Shown here one piece after another: positions 27,333-33,858 of a stretch of DNA of 33,858 nucleotides. Within the stretch, counting starts at the first letter, position 1. Each line of letters opens with the position of its first letter. Under the pieces are notes generated by a model. It had not been told where the DNA came from, did no database searches, and saw only the letters and a program-made list of their open reading frames with translations. Position numbers and translations under genes: made by a program. The DNA is from an uncultured Gammaproteobacteria bacterium (GTDB taxonomy: Bacteria; Pseudomonadota; Gammaproteobacteria; CAMYKB01). The stretch spans positions 1-33,858 of the forward strand of contig CAMYKB010000031.1 in assembly GCA_947258875.1 (NCBI GenBank). Reading direction: 5' to 3'.

Positions 27333-27704
27333 TTGCAGATACCCCGAAAACCAGCCGTCATTTCACAACTAATTGGCGCTGAATTGCTGATAGTTGTGGT
27401 CTTGCCGGTAGCGCTACTCTTGCACAGTACACATGTCGCGATCTCAGCTTTTGTGGGTGGGACGGCCTGCCTGATACCCAATGCCTACGTTGCATATAGG
27501 CTATATAGGGTTCAGGGCGCTGAATCAGGGCAGCGGGTAGTATTGCGCGCCATGCGTGCAGAGTTAGGCAGATTGTTGATGACCGCGGTGCTCGTGGTGA
27601 CGGCGATTCTCCTGTTTGGGGATATGGATATCATCGCGTTCTTCGGGACGTTTATCCTGGTACTCGTAATCGACCGGGTGATGCCCATGGTCATCAGGCC
27701 ATAG
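27333..27704 (+). CDS. atpI: ATP synthase subunit I (AtpI)
   Basis: 123 residues with four hydrophobic segments, first gene of the atp operon. Recognised by position and pattern (AFVGGTACLIPNAYVAYRLYR, then LGRLLMTAVLVVTAILLF). AtpI helps assemble the c-ring. The start is a TTG at 27333 directly after an in-frame TAG; no ATG is available before residue ~70. Confidence 0.9.
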   Translation: MQIPRKPAVISQLIGAELLIVVVLPVALLLHSTHVAISAFVGGTACLIPNAYVAYRLYRVQGAESGQRVVLRAMRAELGRLLMTAVLVVTAILLFGDMDIIAFFGTFILVLVIDRVMPMVIRP

Positions 27705-27780
27705 TAAATAGACCGTAGTAAATAGACGACCCTGGTCAATCGTCAGTAACGTTAATTGTGGCGCGAAAAAAGTGATTTGA

Positions 27781-28653
<873 letters not shown>

Positions 28654-28669
28654 TTTCGTTTTAACTTAA

Positions 28670-28933
<264 letters not shown>

Positions 28934-28972
28934 GCAGCGAGCGAATTAACGTCTGACGCATAAGGTATAAGC

Positions 28973-29443
28973 ATGAACATCAACCTTACCCTGATCGGGC
29001 AGAGCATCACGTTTTTCATATTCGTGTTCTTCTGTATGAAAGTCGTGTGGCCGCCGATTATGCACGCGCTCGATGAGCGCAAGAAACGCATCGCCGATGG
29101 TCTGGCGGCTGCCGAGCGCGGCGCACATGAGCAGGAACTCGCTGAAAAGCGTGCCGCAGAAAAGCTGCACGAAGCCAAACAGCAGGCCAGTGAGATTTTG
29201 GCGCAGGCCAATAAGCGCGCCAGTGAAATAGTCGATGAAGCCAAAGAGGCGGCGACTGAAGAAGGCAACCGCCTGAAAACAGCCGCAGAGGCCGAGATCG
29301 AGCAGGAAGTCCATCGCGCCAAGGAAGAGCTGCGTAAGCAGGTCTCCGCTGTCGCTCTGGCCGGTGCCAATAAGGTCCTGAAGAAAGAGGTCGATGCCAG
29401 CACGCATAAGGCTGTGCTCGATGACCTGATCGCACAAATTTGA
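28973..29443 (+). CDS. atpF: ATP synthase subunit b
   Basis: 156 residues, typical. An N-terminal membrane helix ([26 protein letters not shown]) is followed by a long charged helix forming the peripheral stalk ([25 protein letters not shown] onward). Overlapping position with atpE and atpH is standard. Confidence 0.97.
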   Translation: MNINLTLIGQSITFFIFVFFCMKVVWPPIMHALDERKKRIADGLAAAERGAHEQELAEKRAAEKLHEAKQQASEILAQANKRASEIVDEAKEAATEEGNRLKTAAEAEIEQEVHRAKEELRKQVSAVALAGANKVLKKEVDASTHKAVLDDLIAQI

Positions 29444-29453
29444 GCGAGGACCG

Positions 29454-29990
29454 ATGTCTGAAATAACTACTGCAGCACGACCCTACGCCCGCGCCGTATT
29501 CGAACTCGCGCAGGAAAAAGGCGAGCTCGACGTCTGGGAACAACGTCTCGCCTTCATGGCGGCGGTGGCCAGTGACCCAAGCATGCGCAACCTGCTGGCG
29601 AGCCCCAAGCTGTCCCGGGAACAGGCCGCTGAGCTGTTTAATAAAGTTACGGGTGACCAGGTCGGTGAGCACGGCCAGAACATGGTCAGGATGATGGCGG
29701 AAAACGACCGCCTCGCACTGTTGCCCGATATTCTGCCGCTATATCAGCAGTTCAAGGCTGAAGCAGAAGGTATGGTCGAAGCCGAGATTGTATCGGCTAT
29801 GCCAGTGAACGATGAGCAACAGGCCGCAATTGCCAAGGCATTGCAGGTACGTTTGGGCCGTGAGATTAAGCTGGTCAACCGCATCGATGAAACGTTAATC
29901 GGTGGTGCGGTGATCAAGGCAGGCGATTTAGTGATTGATGGTTCGATTCAGGGGCGCTTTGACAAGATGGTCAACGCACTGACTCGATAA
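29454..29990 (+). CDS. atpH: ATP synthase subunit delta
   Basis: 178 residues. It connects stalk and head. ARPYARAVFELAQEKGELDVWEQRL at the start and GGAVIKAGDLVIDGSIQGRFDKMVNAL at the end are hallmark sequences. Starts 10 nt after atpF. Confidence 0.97.
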   Translation: MSEITTAARPYARAVFELAQEKGELDVWEQRLAFMAAVASDPSMRNLLASPKLSREQAAELFNKVTGDQVGEHGQNMVRMMAENDRLALLPDILPLYQQFKAEAEGMVEAEIVSAMPVNDEQQAAIAKALQVRLGREIKLVNRIDETLIGGAVIKAGDLVIDGSIQGRFDKMVNALTR

Positions 29991-30004
29991 CGAGGATATA
30001 ACAA

Positions 30005-31546
30005 ATGCAACTCAACCCAACTGAAATCAGCGATCTGATCAAGAAGCGTATCGAAGGCTTCGAAGTCGCCGCCGAAGCGCGTACCGAAGGTACCGTGGTC
30101 GGTGTGACGGACGGTATCGTACGTGTCCACGGACTGGCCGATGTCATGGCCGGCGAGATGGTCGAATTTCCTGGCAACACCTACGGCATGGCGCTCAACC
30201 TGGAACGCGACTCGGTCGGTGCAGTGGTGCTGGGCGATTACAAGCACATCTCCGAGGGTGACACGGTTAAATGTACCGGGCGCATCCTCGAGGTGCCGGT
30301 GGGTCGTGGTCTGTTGGGCCGCGTGGTCGACTCGCTGGGCAGTCCGATCGACGGCAAGGGTCCGATCGAAGCTGAAGGCACCTCGCCCATCGAAAAAATC
30401 GCCCCCGGCGTGATCGAGCGTAAGTCAGTGGACCAGCCGGTACAGACCGGTTTGAAGTCCATTGATGCCATGGTGCCAATCGGTCGCGGACAGCGTGAAT
30501 TGATTATTGGCGACCGCCAGACGGGTAAAACCGCGGTGGCCATCGATACCATCATCAATCAAAAGGGTACCGGCGTTAAATGTATCTATGTGGCGGTTGG
30601 CCAGAAGGCATCCTCGATCGCCAATGTGGTGCGCAAACTGGAAGAGCACGGCGCGCTGGAGCACACTATCATTGTCGTGGCATCAGCCGCGGATTCGGCC
30701 GCCATGCAATACATTGCGCCGTATTCCGGTTGCTCCATGGGTGAGTACTTCCGTGACAATGGTGAAGATGCGCTGATCATTTATGACGACCTGACCAAGC
30801 AGGCCTGGGCCTACCGCCAGGTATCCTTGCTACTGCGCCGCCCGCCGGGCCGTGAAGCCTATCCCGGTGATGTGTTTTACCTGCATTCCCGTTTGTTGGA
30901 GCGTGCATCGCGTGTCAACGTCGACTATGTCGAAAAGATCACTGGCGGTAAGGTGAAAGGCAAGACCGGTTCGTTAACCGCACTGCCGATTATTGAAACC
31001 CAGGCTGGTGACGTTTCCGCATTCGTACCCACTAACGTGATTTCCATTACCGATGGCCAGATCTTCCTCGAGAGCGATTTGTTCAACGCCGGTATTCGTC
31101 CCGCGATCAACGCCGGCTTGTCGGTATCACGTGTCGGTGGTGCCGCGCAGACCAAAATCATTAAAAAACTCGGTGGTGGTGTGCGTCTGGCGCTGGCGCA
31201 GTATCGTGAACTGGCGGCGTTTTCGCAGTTTGCGTCCGACCTTGATGAAGCCACCCGCAAACAGCTGGAACGCGGCAAGCGCATTACCGAGTTGATGAAA
31301 CAGCCACAATACTCGCCGTTGAACGTCGCCGAGATGGCGTTCTCATTGTTCGCTGGTAACGAGGGTTACCTGGACGACGTTGATGAGAACAAGATTGTCG
31401 ATTTCGATGCTGCCCTGCACAGCTATTTGCGCTCTCAGCAGACTGACTTGCTGGGCAAGATCAACGAGAACGGCGATTACAACGACGAAATCGAACAGGC
31501 CATGCGTAAGGCGCTGGACGACTTCAAAGCCAATAACGCTTACTAG
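30005..31546 (+). CDS. atpA: ATP synthase subunit alpha
   Basis: 513 residues, as in E. coli. P-loop GDRQTGKT (169-176). The RVGGAAQ stretch near 373 holds the catalytic arginine finger. It is the non-catalytic nucleotide subunit of F1. Shine-Dalgarno GAGG lies before the ATG. Confidence 0.99.
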   Translation: MQLNPTEISDLIKKRIEGFEVAAEARTEGTVVGVTDGIVRVHGLADVMAGEMVEFPGNTYGMALNLERDSVGAVVLGDYKHISEGDTVKCTGRILEVPVGRGLLGRVVDSLGSPIDGKGPIEAEGTSPIEKIAPGVIERKSVDQPVQTGLKSIDAMVPIGRGQRELIIGDRQTGKTAVAIDTIINQKGTGVKCIYVAVGQKASSIANVVRKLEEHGALEHTIIVVASAADSAAMQYIAPYSGCSMGEYFRDNGEDALIIYDDLTKQAWAYRQVSLLLRRPPGREAYPGDVFYLHSRLLERASRVNVDYVEKITGGKVKGKTGSLTALPIIETQAGDVSAFVPTNVISITDGQIFLESDLFNAGIRPAINAGLSVSRVGGAAQTKIIKKLGGGVRLALAQYRELAAFSQFASDLDEATRKQLERGKRITELMKQPQYSPLNVAEMAFSLFAGNEGYLDDVDENKIVDFDAALHSYLRSQQTDLLGKINENGDYNDEIEQAMRKALDDFKANNAY

Positions 31547-31558
31547 GCGGAACGACTC

Positions 31559-32416
31559 ATGGCAGGCGCGAAAGAAATCCGCACCCAGATCAAGAGTATT
31601 CAAAGTACTCAAAAGATCACCAAGGCGATGGAGATGGTGGCCGCATCTAAGATGCGCAGAGCGCAGGACCGTATGCTGGCCTCCCGCCCCTACGCACAAA
31701 AGATGCATAATGTCATCGGCCACATGGCGTTGGCGCACCCGGAGTACAGGCACCCCTTCCTGTTGGAACGCGAAGTCAAGCGGGTGGGTTTTATTATCAT
31801 CTCAACAGACCGTGGTTTGTGTGGTGGATTGAACATTAATCTGTTCAAGAAGGCGTTATCCTCGATTCGCGAATGGAGAGATCAAGGCGCTGAAATTGAT
31901 TTATGCCTGGTGGGTAGCAAGGCGGCGAGCTTCTTTGGCCGCGTCGGCAACGTGGTGGGACAGATCACCCAGTTAGGCGACAAGCCGTCGGTGGCTGACC
32001 TGATCGGTACCGTTAAGGTCATGCTGGATGCCTATTATGAGGGCAAGATTGATCGCTTATTTATGGTGGAAAACGAATTCGTTAATACCATGACGCAGAG
32101 CGCGCGCCAGACGACCTTAATCCCGGTCGAGCCTGTCAAAGACAAGGCGCTGAAACACCACTGGGATTACATCTATGAACCCGATGCCAAAGAGGTGATC
32201 GACGGCCTGATGATGCGTTATATCGAATCGCAGGTGTACCAGGGCGTGGTCGAGAATGTGGCCTGTGAGATGGCTTCACGGATGGTGGCGATGAAGAGCG
32301 CCTCTGACAACGCCGGCAGCCTTATAGATGAATTACAACTGGTCTACAACAAGGCCCGCCAGGCCGCGATTACGCAGGAAATATCTGAGATCGTGAGCGG
32401 TGCCGAGGCTGTTTAA
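31559..32416 (+). CDS. atpG: ATP synthase subunit gamma
   Basis: 285 residues. The central rotor shaft. N-terminal [31 protein letters not shown] and C-terminal [24 protein letters not shown]-type helices are both typical. The start is 12 nt after the atpA stop. Confidence 0.98.
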   Translation: MAGAKEIRTQIKSIQSTQKITKAMEMVAASKMRRAQDRMLASRPYAQKMHNVIGHMALAHPEYRHPFLLEREVKRVGFIIISTDRGLCGGLNINLFKKALSSIREWRDQGAEIDLCLVGSKAASFFGRVGNVVGQITQLGDKPSVADLIGTVKVMLDAYYEGKIDRLFMVENEFVNTMTQSARQTTLIPVEPVKDKALKHHWDYIYEPDAKEVIDGLMMRYIESQVYQGVVENVACEMASRMVAMKSASDNAGSLIDELQLVYNKARQAAITQEISEIVSGAEAV

Positions 32417-32447
32417 ACAGCCAAAGCAAATGTAACCAGCCCAATAG

Positions 32448-33857
<1,410 letters not shown>

Positions 33858-33858
33858 A

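Overview
The window is the replication-origin neighbourhood of a gammaproteobacterial chromosome with a worn, mobile-element-rich stretch at its left end. The gammaproteobacterial call rests on gene order and on the look of the proteins (E. coli-like AtpD, AtpE, GyrB, DnaA and MnmE). Chromosomal parAB between rsmG and the atp operon, together with consensus parS sites, argues against the enteric branch and for a Pseudomonas/Chromatiales-like group. I cannot name a genus.

Layout. (1) 1-3830 is accessory DNA. It holds the start of an IS110-family transposase leaving the window, short cassette-like genes (a secreted hypothetical protein, a YbaN/DUF454 protein, a DUF3291 protein) followed by attC-like imperfect palindromes, three 5' stubs of IS3-family orfA genes, and broken genes (a histidine phosphatase and a GFA-family tail). 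It reads as an eroded integron-cassette cluster without an integrase in view. (2) 3955-10008 is ordinary chromosome: a secreted GlcG/HbpS-like protein, a small membrane protein, then leftward xthA, an SH3-domain coiled-coil protein, prlC, a GIDE-domain protein carrying an EF-hand, and lemA. (3) 10081-16374 is leftward gyrB-recF-dnaN-dnaA. The dnaA-dnaN gap is AT-rich with four DnaA-box-like sites and is the best oriC candidate. Two perfect 16-bp parS sites lie inside recF. (4) 16560-20368 is rightward rpmH-rnpA-yidD-yidC-mnmE behind a strong sigma70-type promoter. (5) 20411-25348 has an orphan PhnD-like binding protein, an outer-membrane barrel, mnmG, a DUF302 lipoprotein and rsmG. (6) 25428-27113 is parA-parB. 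(7) 27333-33857 is atpI-B-E-F-H-A-G-D behind a good promoter; atpC would follow outside the window.

How it works together. DnaA, DnaN, RecF and GyrB start and support replication at the adjacent origin. ParB should load at the parS sites in recF and, with ParA, segregate the new origins. The rpmH-rnpA-yidD-yidC block makes a ribosomal protein, the RNase P protein and the membrane insertase. That insertase is classically needed for AtpE, encoded about 10 kb downstream. MnmE and MnmG form the tRNA wobble-uridine modification complex. The atp genes encode a complete F1Fo synthase except for epsilon.

Nothing in the core is a clearly new system. The most unusual parts are the left accessory stretch (repeated orfA stubs, attC-like sites, a possible IS110 guide-RNA region), the parS-imposed VFHVK repeats in RecF, the EF-hand in the GIDE protein, and the rnpA TTG start in a hairpin loop.
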